The notes under the pieces: model-generated
The model's database searches: none
What the model was told of the DNA's origin: nothing
Seen by the model: the letters and a program-made list of their open reading frames with translations, nothing else
Part shown: one piece after another, positions 44,720 through 56,631 of the stretch
Layout of the letters: each line of letters starts with the position of its first letter
Numbering within the stretch: position 1 is the stretch's first letter
Program-made: the position numbers and the translations under genes
Origin: Allacma fusca
Lineage: Eukaryota > Arthropoda > Collembola > Symphypleona > Sminthuridae
DNA: 64,000 nucleotides
Direction: 5' to 3'
Assembly (NCBI GenBank): GCA_947179485.1
Contig: OX359246.1
Span: 7,564,001-7,628,000, forward strand

Positions 44720-47235
44720 GATATTCCGTATTTTAAAAGTCCATAGATGCATAATGTTGTTATGATTATAATAAATTATATGTTAACCTAATGATAATAA
44801 TTAAACTAAGATTATAAAAAGGAAAAAAACTTACCTGAATTACTCCTGCTCCCACACACACACAGTACAACTCAAACTACTAAATCTACCGCGTGGGCGG
44901 AGCTACCTTTCCCTCAGCCACTCTTTCTCCCCTGCCAGCTTCCACATAACCCTACACTTCTTCCCTCTATTCCTCCACACATGTCCTCACATACTCTCAT
45001 CTCTCTTCACAGTTGCCTGCCTCATATATCCGAGTGACTGCTTTCGGCATAATCCCACATCTATCGGTGAGAACCCTTTCATAATTTCCCTACTATTATT
45101 TTATTAGGGTATGCCGTTTGGTGGGACATGCAGAGTCATACCTACCTACTTGACTTTTTTATATTTGCAGGTACGATTCTCCATACCCTGTCCTGTTGGA
45201 TTTCTCTCAAGGAGGAAATCTCTATAGGTACGACTTGGGCATTTACATCTACCTACCCTATCTACTCTTTCATATTGTTGTTAACCTTATTAGCTTGCTA
45301 TATAGTTACAGCATATGTATTTTCCTTGTATTGGCTCTATGTTAAAATTATTATAAAATATATTCTATGCGTATATGCCACTATAATCCCGGTTGTGTGC
45401 TGTATAAGTCCCTAGCCACTTCCACGGCATATATTAGCCTGCAGGTACCATCTTTCCCGTACTTGTGGGATAGGGTCCGGCTCTGATAGGACTCTACACT
45501 CTCGTTAGAGGTGCAGAGTAGGGCCTCCTCTTAGGTTTAGGGCATTCTGCCGAGGAAAGCTTCTTCCAGGGAATTCCCTATATACCCTAACCCTACCCAT
45601 TAAACTACAGGGATTTTTATAATGTATTATAATTAAGGATGAGTCCGTATCTGTAGCGTGAGCCCAATATAATTGTCAGAATTTGTAACACTACCACAAG
45701 TGAGAGTCCTCGCTATTATACTGATCATTGTCTCTAATTACTACTAATATCAGAGCTATACCGAGTTAATAAGGGATGTAAGTGTGATCTAGGGGAGACG
45801 TCAGTCGTATTGTATATATTTATTTGCGCATCTACCTCACGGTAAATGGTTCCTGGATTATTACTATAACTCATTCGCTGGGATACTTGAATAAAACCAA
45901 ATATATTTATTCAGAATTTTGTATATGTTACTACCATTATTACATAGCACAGGTAATAAGCCAGGTGGTTCATTACAATGTATATTTGTACGAGACAATT
46001 AATTATTTAAAGCAGCTTTGAAATGCAAAAACGTGAAAGCTCTCTAAACTATATCTCTTTTAAAACATTTGTTCGTGAGTCATTTAATTTACAGGGGAAA
46101 TGTTTCAAGGACGAGATGTATATATTGAGACGAAGTTCCGTAGAACTAGTCTCAAGTATGGAAATCAATTTGGGATTTGCTACACATCTCTTGTAATTTT
46201 GATGGAAGTCTTATCCCTTGGAATTCTAATAACTTTCTCCGTCTTGACTCGGCTTTAAACTTGGCAAGATCAAGCTTAAACACATTAAATCGGGATAAAT
46301 TATTTGTAATATTTCTAACTTACGAAACCGTGTTCGTAAAAGTGTGTCGAGCGTTATTTTCACGTGAATAATTATACTGGAAAAATCAACGCTACGCGAT
46401 AATTTGAGGCTTCGCGTAGGATGGTGTCAGCCGCGGCGGTCAAAGTAGGAAAATGTTTCGTTTTTTTCGAAATTTCAGAATTGTTTTCGAAAAAACTATC
46501 GGGCCGATTTCAACCAAATAGACAGTAACCATTACTCTTTACATAAGCAATATTCGCAAAAAGTTTCATTGAAATCGATTCGGCAGTTTTAGAGATAACA
46601 GTCATTTGACATAAAGTCAAAAATTTCAAGAATGTTTTTCGAAAAAACTATCCTGCCGATTTCAACCAAACACAAATTTAGCCTTAGTTTTTATACAAGT
46701 AATGCCCATAAAAAATTTCATTGAAATCGGTTCAGTAAGGTTTGCGTAATCGTGCGGAGGGACACACGGACGTACGGACAAGGCTATTTTATTAGGGGGT
46801 TGACGCCACCCTAAAAAACTATCGCTTGAACAGGCAGCACTGTAGGCGGCTATACTTACATGCATGCATAGGGGCATTCGTTGGAAAATGCAAGACGAGT
46901 CCCAAGCTCAAATAATTAATATTCGCAGAGAAAAATAACTCCCACGTCCCAATGAGCTTACAAATAAGCATATAATAAATTTTAGAAGCGTCATTCATCT
47001 TAAGTGTGTATACATAAGAGCAGCTGAATTTTTTCACCAGATAACCATGCTCCTGAGGGTAAGTTTTTACGAAAATTTAGTTTATTTTCCTGCAATTCTT
47101 CAAAGCAAAGGTTTAACGGTCAGGGAATTTAAGTTTGAAAACTCACGACAAATTAATGATTTGAGTATTTATAACTCCACATGTAATTTGTAATACATGT
47201 GTTTTGTTACGCAGTGGAATTTCAAAGGGATTCTT
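44720..47235 (+). repeat. Dispersed repeat DR-2, copy 2, split by a solo LTR
   Basis: 44720-44757 and 45978-47235 align with 3514-4946 (same sequence order, few substitutions). A DR-3 module lies at 46385-46815. The copy continues slightly further than copy 1, whose right side is taken by element 2. Confidence 0.8.
44758..45977. mobile_element. Solo LTR of 1,220 bp, Gypsy-like by duplication size
   Basis: The insertion in DR-2 begins TGTTATG and ends CATTACA (inverted match at 6 of 7). It is flanked by the 4-bp duplication ATGT (44754-44757, 45978-45981). The empty site is visible in DR-2 copy 1 (ATAATGTATATT at 3538-3549). The interior has a TC-rich stretch (44840-45060) and an AATAAA near 45889, as expected of an LTR. 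No primer-binding site or gag-pol. The hydrophobic open frame at 45128-45415 is inside it and unlikely to be a gene. Confidence 0.82.
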
Positions 47236-48770
47236 ACAAGTAACCCATGCCCTATGTCCATTCGGGATCGGAATGAAATTTTGTGGGAGCTTAGGTGCCT
47301 GGCCCAATGTCCCAGCGAGAGCAAACGTTTGTGTCATCTCGCACTGGTTTGCGCGGGAAATCGCGCAGAAGTTTTAAATGCTAATTCTATAACAAAGGTT
47401 CCCCCCTGTCCAACTTAAATTTTCCAATGTTAAATCCCTTAAGGAAACTTCATTTTCAAATTTCATGAAAAAAATTAAAATACTTAAAACCTCATTGAAA
47501 TCCCTTATACTAAGAATATAAGCATGTTCACAAACTTGGTTTGGGCCATCTCGCCCTCGTTTCCGGTGGAAACCAGATTTACGTTAGAAATTTTTTAATA
47601 CGATATAAGGGTCTGGTTTAAAATTTTATATCCTATAAGAGCGCTCCATTTTCAAATTTCGCGAAAAAAATAAAAAGGCTAAAAATCAAACAGCTCATTA
47701 ATATGCCATACAACATTATATTAGCACATGTTACCAAACTACACCAACAGAATATTAGTGGAAATGTCTTTATTGGTTTTAATTTTATACGGTGTTTCAT
47801 AACATTGGAAACATCCATTGGCTTTCAGAGGAGCTATTCAGCAGGTTTGAAATTGGGGAAATAGAAATAGGTGAAATTTGAGTGAATAATTTTATACTTT
47901 GAAATCAAAATTTGATTTTTTTTAACAGCCTGGAAATGATTTACTTCCTGCTGTTACGAGAGGAAGGACACCGCACAATCCTTACGACAATATGCCCTCT
48001 GTTCGATTTTAACGAAACAATTACTGCAGGGTGCGCCATGATATAGTGTAGATCATTTTTGATAATTGTCCCGAAAAAATCTGACGACGGGATTCGGAGA
48101 TATCCCGGGTCAAAGTTAGCAAAAAATGAGGGGGGGCTCATGGTGTACCAAAAAATTCAAACAGTGAAAATTAGCAATACAACTTCAAAAATGGCAAGAA
48201 TAAAAATTAAATAACGTGCAAACAAAATTTCAGCGAGATATGACCTCAAAATTCCAACATACTGACCTCAAGAGGTCAAAGAGCGTCGATACCGGTTTCA
48301 TAATCTAAACGGTGACAAAACTTGCCCAGATTGAAATTGGGGCTTTAATTAGACACATATTAAACGTGTGCCGAGTTTGGTTTCAGTTTGTGGAACGATG
48401 ACCCAGCTGTGACCCCCAAGTCAATATCTTACCCGTACCGGATTTGGTACCGAAAAATCATTCGAGTTGCCCGCAAATAGGCTAGAACGTTTGGTTTAAG
48501 CCCAGGTGAGTTGCCTGCCAAGTTTGGTTCCAGTTTGTGACACGATGACCCAGCTGTGACCTCCGATCTCAATATCGCACGGGGCTCGCTAATATCACTA
48601 TAGCAATATCGCTATGGGAAGAAAAAATCCGATCTTCCCATATTTTCATGAACAGTCCGATCTTAATAAAAATCTACCAGAAAGTCACATTTTCAGCACA
48701 TTTTAAAGAACATTTCCGCATTTCCACGAAGTACGTACTTATATATCTAAATAATAAAGAGTTTTTAAAT
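47236..48770. other. Intergenic DNA with a diverged internal duplication
   Basis: At about 48375-48440 and 48515-48580 the phrases AGTTTGGTT(T/C)CAGTTTGTG, ACGATGACCCAGCTGTGACC and TCAATATC recur about 140 bp apart. No gene seen. Confidence 0.5.
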
Positions 48771-50110
48771 TGACCTTGTCGTTTTTTCTTAGACGAGTCT
48801 AATATGACATCTTCCGAAGTCAAAAATTCATGACACTGGAACCCACCATTTAGGTATTAATGGTACAAAAAAATTGAAGGCAAAGGTTTTACGAACCGAA
48901 ATACGAGTTTTTGAAATTGACCTTGCGGTTTTTCTTGGACGAATCTAATGACATCTTCCAAAGTTGAAAATTCAACTCGTGGGAAATACGCAATAATTCA
49001 ACAAAAAAATGTAAGGCAAAAGTTTTATCAATTGATTTACATACGTCAATTCGTAAACTTTGACTGGCATTTCCGGAGATGACAATTTTTCACTTCAGAT
49101 GATATTAGACTCAATAGAATCACTTTACAATTTACTTTAGACACAGAAATGTTTTTGAATTATTATTTTTCGAAATATTTTTCTGATCGAGCGTTCATAC
49201 AAAACCAGGCAAAATCAAAAATTCAGTTATTTCTTCATACTTGGTTCTGCAGATTAATTTATCCAACCTTGCCATACGTTCTTACAGGTGATGACCACAA
49301 TTCTTAGGTAGACTTGTTGGATGTCTCGTGTGGAAGCCAATACAATTTCCTACCACACTCTGCCAAATACTATTATGATAAACGTTTGCAATTTGAGTCA
49401 ATAAGTGGAAAACTTTGTTAGGATCACATTTTTCCAAAACCTACAGACTTCACGTTTTATTCTCGTACGTTACATTCCTACACCTCTCTCAACGCAGCAA
49501 AAATCGGATCAAAGCTTCTTCGAATGGGATTTTTCCTTAAATTTGAAATTTTCCAGAATATGATTACCGCGCTAAAGAAGACTACTGGCTTGGGTAATTT
49601 TAAGAGACCCGAAATTAAATTATTCTATAATTAATTAGTCAAAAAATAAGGGCAAATTAATGACTGGATTGGACAATGGATAAAGAATTGACTTACTCGT
49701 GGGGTTCTCAAAAGCTACTGATTACAAAATCCAAAACATATATAAACCAGAAAAATGGCTTCAGAGTCAAAAATGAGCTTCCAGAACATTCTGAGGTCAA
49801 ATCTAACAGTACACACAAAGTAGGAAAAACTCCATGAGATGCAGTCAACTGGTGTTAGTAAACACTCAAGTGCAATCACTGACGTACACCAACTATTTAG
49901 TGACATACAATAATTGTATTAATTATGATATCCAGGATTTTCACCCAGTGCCCTTTGAGTTGACAAAGGCCACTGATAGCCTAGCAATATGAAGCTAATT
50001 ACTAGCTCTTTGTGAAATATTTCCGCTCATTCCAGCATGGCCAGAGGGTTCCTTTCCCGAAGCACGTGTAAACTTACAGAACACTCTACCTTGCCCTTCG
50101 CAACTCCCAC
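48771..50110 (+). repeat. Dispersed repeat DR-1, copy d
   Basis: Blocks I (GACGAGTCTAATATGACATC), J (CTCTCAACGCAGCAAAAATCG), K, a shortened L (AACACTCAAGTGCAA) and A (GGCCAGAGGGTTCCTTTCC) follow in order. Between L and A it reads CAACTATTTAGTGACATACAAT(A)ATT...ATATCCAGG. This is the uninterrupted counterpart of the site where elements 5 and 6 sit in copy b. Confidence 0.7.
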
Positions 50111-50448
50111 ATGGAAATGTTGTTAACAATTGTGCACAACGGCAGGATTGGATAATACTACGTGCACAATTGTGTACACTAGAAGTTATTTACCATTGTA
50201 ACTACAAGGCTGTGAACAAAGTTGCAGAAGTAAATAATTTTAAGAAAAGTGTTTTACAGTATTATGGAACTGCTATGATTCATGCATTCACGGAGTCAAA
50301 TGACAGCTGTTTAAAAATTTACCTTTCGATTTTAACGAAATTTTGTGTGAATATTGCTTATGTGAATCAGAGTGGTTATTGCTTATGTGGTTGACATCGG
50401 CCCGACAGTTTTTTTGAAAAAATATGATTATCGCTTAGTGATGATTTC

Positions 50449-50890
50449 TTAGGGGGGCATCAGCCCCCTAGTAAATAGCCTTGTCCGTACGTACGAGTGT
50501 CCTTCCGCACGATAACTCATAAACTGCTAGACCGATTAAAATGAAAGTTTTTATGGACATTACTTGTGTAATTATTAATTAAACGTAAGGCGGAGTTCGT
50601 ATTTGGTTAAAATCGGCTGGAGTAGTTTTTGAATTGACAATTTCGTGAAATTTTGGACTTCAACTCAAATGACAGTAATCTCCAAAACTTCTTAATATAT
50701 TTCAATGAAAGTTTTTGTAAATATTGCTCACGTAAATCGTAATGGTTATTTCCTATGTGGCTGAAATCGACAGGATTGTTTTTCAAAAAAAAATCTGAAA
50801 TTTCGAAAAAAAAACTCAAAATTCATGCTACTTTGACGGCGGTAGCTTGCGCCACCCTACGTGGAGCCTCAAATGATCGCGTTGTATTGA
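50449..50890 (-). repeat. DR-3 module, inverted copy
   Basis: Starts GGGGGGCATCAGCCCCCTA, ends GCGCCACCCTACGTGGAGCC, and carries the CCGATTTCAGCCACATAG-type sub-repeats read in reverse. Confidence 0.65.
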
Positions 50891-51244
50891 TTTTTGAGAA
50901 GAGAATGAAATTCACGCAAGCCCGCGCCGCGGTATGATTTATAAACGCCTCTAATTTAGCCACCGTATCGACAGTAACTGTTACACGACACACGTGATAT
51001 TTCTTTAACTTTTGTGCCTGCCACAGCCGTTTTAACAATTTAGATTAAGAAAACTTTGAGGCCAAAGGGGAAAAAAGCTTTTCTTGTAAAAATGAACACA
51101 CAGTTGCAAATACAACTTCCAAAGGATCTCAACTTTCTCGGCTTTCTTTTTTCCCGGCCAATAAATAAAAGAGGCAAATCGAGAGCCTGAATAAGTAGTA
51201 TGTAGCTGTGAGTTAGACCTATATGTAGCTCATCTCATTATTAC

Positions 51245-51880
51245 TTTGTGGTCGGAACGATTCAATTCAATTCAGATATTTTCGATTCAATCCAATTACT
51301 TATGTGGACTGAATCGTTAACCGTTTTGCGATTCGGTCCAGTATAAAAACAATTCAATTCAATTCGGTTTTACTCTACGAATTGAACTGAATTAAAAATC
51401 GTTTGTTTTTTGCGGGAAGACAAATTAAGCGCCTGCTACCACATATAAATGTTTTTTTTATTCATTTAGAAATACATGAATTAATAATAATTAATAATAT
51501 CAAATTTAATTTAATAATAAAATGATTATTTAATTCATATTTTTTAATTAATAATCAGAAATTACTGGAAGTTGAATTAAATTATAAGACGTCAGAACAT
51601 TGCTGATTTTAAGCTGTGTCGAATGATGCAAAATAATAATCACAACATTATGATGAAAGTGTGCATATTTTTCATGTGGGCATCCGCTTCACGCTATATG
51701 AGGTTTCAGTAACCGGTAAATATGAGCAATAATTAATCGTTTGGACTTCAATTCAGAGTAAGCAATTCAGTTCAGTCCAGCAGTGTGAACTGAATCGAAA
51801 AAACTACGAATCGAATTGAATCGAATTGAATCGAATCGAATCGAAAAATTTCGGTTCTGGAATGAATTAGTCCCACCACT
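51245..51880. mobile_element. Motif-array element 9 (TTCAATTC/GAATTGAA family)
   Basis: It is flanked by a perfect 8-bp duplication ATTATTAC (51237-51244, 51881-51888). The ends contain GTGGTCGGAAC and, inverted, AGTGGTGGGAC. The left arm (51260-51390) and right arm (51750-51850) are full of TTCAATTC, TCGATTC and GAACTGAA. The motif is close to that of element 1 but the termini differ. The core is AT-rich. Confidence 0.8.
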
Positions 51881-52412
51881 ATTATTACAATTGATTACAC
51901 TTTTACTTTTTCAACCCTTCTGCCCTTCCATGTCTTACTCACAGCAAATAGGAAAAGTCGAGGATGGAAAGAGACAGAACATCATGAAACTGCAAAATGC
52001 TGAAATAAATGTTATGCTGTCAATTCAGACAGAGACTCCAGGGTTGAGGGTAGAAAAGGGCAGATTGTCAAGAAATTGGGATAAATGCTATGCTCTGAAT
52101 CAAAGATGCTAGCCTATCCTACATGTAGGCCTACATGTAGGCCTATTTATAGGGTGCGAGCTATTTGCAGAAAAAATTATAGGCAAAATAGGGTGCACTG
52201 ATTTTCGCAGAAAAAATGCCTATAAAATAGGAATGCACGCCTGCATACACGCGGTCATATAGGCATATATGTAGGCAGCACAAAAACGCGCTTGTATGAA
52301 GGCAAATATGTAGGATGTACATATATACATAACTATTTTCTCATTATGGAATAAGTTATCTCAATGCTAACCAAAACGATTTTTGAACGTTGGCTATGGC
52401 TACGTTGGAATA

Positions 52413-52834
52413 GGGAGCGTTCACAAATGACGTCATCAAATTAGTGGGTGGGTGCTAACGGGAGATGATGATGTTGATGACGCAGTGGTAGGGTGGATTT
52501 GACCAAATGATGATGTCATCAACCGACGAATGTTGCCAACGATTTTTTTGCTTATCCGTTAACAGTTTTGGTAGTTTGATTCAACCTGCTTCGACTTGCT
52601 TACTTGCCGAAAATGCCCAAAATGCCAGTCATTTTCAAATTAAAACATTTTCAGGGCATTTTTAGGTAGGTAGGCATAAAACCCAGGGCATTTTCAATTC
52701 TGCAACCCTGGTGATGATGACGTCATTACATGGGGTGGGTGCGTCGTTTCATCACATGATGATGTCTGATGACAAGTGTGTGACTGGGTGCCTAAAAACC
52801 AGTATTTTGGATGACGTCATTTGTGAACGCTCCC
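52413..52834. mobile_element. Inverted-repeat element GGGAGCGTTCAC..., nested
   Basis: The ends GGGAGCGTTCACAAATGACG are inverted and extend to about 25 bp identical. They are flanked by ATA on both sides (52410-52412, 52835-52837), compatible with a 2-3-bp duplication. The interior is rich in GATGATGACGTCAT-type motifs. The superfamily is not identified; it is not hAT-like by duplication length. Confidence 0.75.
52600..52710. mobile_element. GGGCATTTT-family fragment
   Basis: It has CCGAAAATGCCCAAAATGCC, CAGGGCATTTTTAGG and a right terminus GAAAATGCCC...GGGTTGCAGAATT reading out to GCAACCCTG at 52710, as in element 5. The left terminus was not identified. It sits inside the element at 52413-52834. 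Confidence 0.65.
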
Positions 52835-53889
52835 ATATCAGGCTACTGTAGGGCAGGGGCATGTGAGATTTCCCATTCAAAATAATATCCATACATAACT
52901 AAGTACATATACATCTATTGTATGTGATTGCTCGATGCTTATATACTTACTGAACGTGCAATACGACCAATCAATAGGAGTTTTCACATAATGCATGAGT
53001 AACATTAATTTTGAAGAAGTACTCACAATCAGTTTGTTTAAAAATATGATACATAAGAAAGTAACAAACAATTGTGAGTGTTTGCGGAATAATTGTTGCA
53101 TATGAGAGATAGCCTAATTGTTTTTTAAACTAATCCTATATGTCCATAATAAAGTTGCTAAAATAAAGACAGCAAAATGTAATGAATTTTAATCAAAATA
53201 GAATTTAATTCTACAGTATAGGGTCCCATGTAGGAAGGGGCTAACACTTTCCGTTACCCTATATAGGCAGAAATGTAGGCAATGGCAAATGCCTACTTGT
53301 AGGCAAGGATATAGGCCCAGCAATTGCACAAATAGGCGAGAAGGAAGGCCCCTCCTAAACTGAATGTATAGGTAGGATGTAGGATAGGCAAAATCAGTTT
53401 AGCATCTTTGCTCTGAATTCAAATACAGCCCGCACATATTTAAAAGACATGAAATGGCGAAAGCACATAATGACGATTGAAGATGATGAGGGAAGAGGAG
53501 CATTTTTAAATCTTCGCTCCCTCCTCAACGCGCTTTTTAGGCCTGCGAGTACACAATGCCATAAAGCGCTTTTGCTATAAGTAATGCAATGTACAAGCAC
53601 ACGCTTTGGCTTTAGCTAGAATTGCCGCTCCGCGTCCTCTCCCCTTACATGAAATAGCATACTTCCACCGACGCAGGCGGTGGCTATGCTGCTCGTATAA
53701 TTAATTTTTATTGACACATTTCCTCATTCGACGTGGGATGATCTGTTCAAACAAAGAGCGTTTGCCTCTAAACCACAACAACGACACAAACATAGTCGGT
53801 CCCACCACGACAAAACAAATCAGTCATGTAATTATCGTTATGCTCGCAAGATTCCTCACACAGGTACGCATGAACAGAAACGGGTTTTT

Positions 53890-54095
53890 GAGCATACCGT
53901 TCCCGATCCTGTTGGGTACAGAGATCCCATTCAGCCTGTATTGCACCCGTTCCCATATGCGTTCCTGTTCCCACATACTATAATTGGAAAGGTTGGTTCC
54001 CAAACCTGTACCCACACTTTTGGGAGAAAACATTTTGCACCCATATCATACTCGTTCCCGTTCCTGCACCCAAACACCCGGGTGTGACCCGTTCC
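53890..54095. mobile_element. GTTCC-family fragment
   Basis: CCGTTCCCGATCCTG, GCACCCGTTCCC, TGCGTTCCTGTTCCC and CTCGTTCCCGTTCC recur. It is followed by three direct copies of TTTACTACTG (about 54090-54125). Ends unclear; related to element 8 by motif. Confidence 0.5.
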
Positions 54096-54249
54096 CTACT
54101 GTTTACTACTGTTTACTACTGTTTATAACAAAAAGTGCCACAAAAATGTGTTGCTCTGAAAATTATCAAAGAGCTTTTCTTTTTACTAATCCCATTCGGA
54201 ACACCGATACTATAGTTGGTATTAATTGAATAAGAACTGGTACTGCAGA

Positions 54250-54560
54250 TTTTTGATACGCGTCATATTATAGTGTAACACCGTTTGTGCAGAAGTAATA
54301 TGCTATGGATGATAAAAAATTGTACACAAACACAGGATACGCATTTTTTAGTTAGAAAAATAAATATTTATTTATTTATCGGTTGGAGGAATTATAGACA
54401 TTATTTTAACAAATACGTGCATATCAACGAAACAACGGAACAAACTGAAACAACAACAAAAATGAACGTAGCTTTCTAGAAACCTTGGATAACAACAACA
54501 TCAGCATCTGCATTTGACTAAATAAAGAGATTCAGCCTTTTAAGTAGTTTTGAATTATTG
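54250..54560 (-). repeat. DR-1 fragment, copy f (inverted)
   Basis: Read on the minus strand it gives the block-C phrases ACAAATACGTGC-complement, TTTTTGTTGTTGTTTCAG and GTTGTTTCGTTG, as at 21860-21920. Confidence 0.55.
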
Positions 54561-56631
54561 CTTTGAGCTTGGAGCATCTGTGAAGTCAGTCAATTAGTGC
54601 GTCAGCTGAGTTTTACATGAGAATGTCGTGGAAAAAAATAAGTCTTGTAATTCCCCGTTGGAATCTTAATATGTGAAAGTTATATGTACATATTATCTGA
54701 ATTAATTACTACAATCACACGAAAGATCCACTATACCTCATAAAATAATTTTATCCCCAGCTGCTGTCGTATGTTGAATTTTCAAGACAAATATTTATAC
54801 ATTGTAATTCTCACTCACGTTGTAAAAATAATAAATAATTAAACAATTGTGGACGAAATTTTTATGGGGTTCTTTGGGAATTGCGGTTGTTTCACGGGGA
54901 GCGTGAAATGTGACGGAAACATTTATGTTTTGACGTGTGAGTAATAAATGTAATAATTGTAGTATATATCAGAAAATAATTGGAATATAAATTTTGGGGG
55001 TTCACGCTCTGTAATAATAATAATGAAAGTGTGCTGGCGGGAGGATTTTTACGGAGAGAATTAACAGGGTGTAATTCTGCGAAGAATTTCTTATAATTTT
55101 ACCTGTCAGCCACTGAAAAAGATAAAAGTCATCGTCGTACAAACTATCCTCATTGCTGATATCTTTGATGGCAGTTTTGAGCTATGGGTCATAAGATTGA
55201 ATGGAAATATTGAACCTCAAAATGAACGTTACGTATACTTATTGAGTACTGACCATTAAAAAAAAGATTAAAAAAACTTACCTCAGAAATAGCCGCAACT
55301 ACATTCATTTCTGCGGTTTTGCCCATAGTGATCCTTACTATTAGTACTTGTGAAGACTCTTGAAGTTCACGAGACTTGCAATATTTAATCCTTCGGATGT
55401 GAGACTCAGGAACTGCTCAAGGACTGCTGCCAATCCACTGTATCATTCGGAATAGCTTGACATTTTTGAGGCTTAAATGCATTGTATTTTAATGGCCTTT
55501 CTGGCTCCCTTGTGTCCCAAGATACACTGGGAAAATTAACTACTTACATAAGGACTTCTTGTATGTAAATATTATGCTGAGGATGAGCTTGTGAGCAGGT
55601 ATGGTAATCAATCTTACTCAATCTCTCTGTTGTTTGTGGCCAAAGCATTCTCAGAGAAAAACATGTACAAAAACTTGCTTTCCAATTCTCTTGGGCATCA
55701 TTGCCTTGAGCAAGGAAATAACATATTAAGCTGGAATTAGCTTACTTTTGCTTGGGAATCATCTCTGAGTCTGATGTAGGCTTGGAATTGTCGTACGCTA
55801 CTAATAGCATATACATACATATATAGAGTGCGTATAAAAACATATGTTAAAAAATATTTTGTAGGCAAGGCTGAAGGATAGGCGATCCACTTGCCCATCA
55901 CTGCTTCGTGCTGCTGCAGTGTTCAAAAGATATCCCTCGTATGGAACCGAAAATGCCTGTATTTAGACGATTCCAAAATTGGTTATACATAACACTGTTG
56001 ATATCATTTATTTCTTGTTCTATATTGTTTTAATATACGATTTTAATTAATGAACGCTTTTGATTGACCTTAGGAATTGTCAGGTAATAATCTTGTAGGT
56101 TACTCACGACGTGTCCAGGTGCTGTCCCACACCTGGGACCATAACAAGTAATGGTCTTCCCAGGGCTATTCCAGTTGATGTAGATAAGCAAGTATAATTC
56201 GTGATTATAATGAGCTTCCGGGTGTTGGTTACATTTTTATTGCACTTTCAGCGACATTAGTTCAAAACACCCAATTAGTGGCATGACTTTAGCCTATCAT
56301 AACTTTTAACTTATTGGAGTCAACTTGACGAATTCACATTCTCGAATTATCTATTCAGTACCGGTTACAAGCTGGTTAAATTGGGACTAAAAGGTAATAC
56401 AGGAGTAAATTTATTTGTGTAACCGTGGGATATGGAATACGTAGGTTCGAAACCTGCCTGGAGTACATAGTAATGAAACCGAGATTTCTGTAGATTTTCT
56501 TATTAAATATATGTGCAGAAGTTAAGACTGCGCACAGTTTCAACTAGGAGTTTCATAGACAACAATATTCTACAACTTGATTAATTTTGTACAGAGACAC
56601 ACGACTTCCATATTTCACTCAATCAAACAAA
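54561..56631. other. Intergenic DNA upstream of the acyltransferase gene
   Basis: No gene recognised. An acceptor-like TTTTGTACAG at 56585-56592 lies just before the start codon, so a 5' untranslated exon may lie somewhere in this stretch. Confidence 0.4.

Larger units (their letters stand above)
52101..53410. mobile_element. Motif-array element 10 (TGTAGGC family), host to nested elements
   Basis: A perfect 8-bp duplication CTCTGAAT (52093-52100, 53411-53418) flanks 11-bp inverted ends CAAAGATGCTA. The arms (52115-52320 and 53215-53395) are stacks of TGTAGGC, CTACATGTAGGCCTA and TATAGGC. Part of the length comes from a second element at 52413-52834, itself containing a GGGCATTTT fragment. 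Confidence 0.88.

Noticed and set aside
45128-45415. Hydrophobic open frame of 95 codons
   Set aside because: It lies wholly inside the solo LTR, has no splice or family support, and its hydrophobicity follows from T-rich codons.
52560-52710. Complete nested GGGCATTTT element
   Set aside because: The right terminus is clear, but no left terminus or 8-bp duplicate was found, so only a fragment is claimed.
56366-56470. tRNA-like A box (TGGTTAAATTGG) and B box (GGTTCGAAACC)
   Set aside because: A T-arm can be drawn, but the boxes are about 70 bp apart and the acceptor ends do not pair. No D-stem or anticodon arm fits. Probably chance or a very old tRNA-derived repeat.
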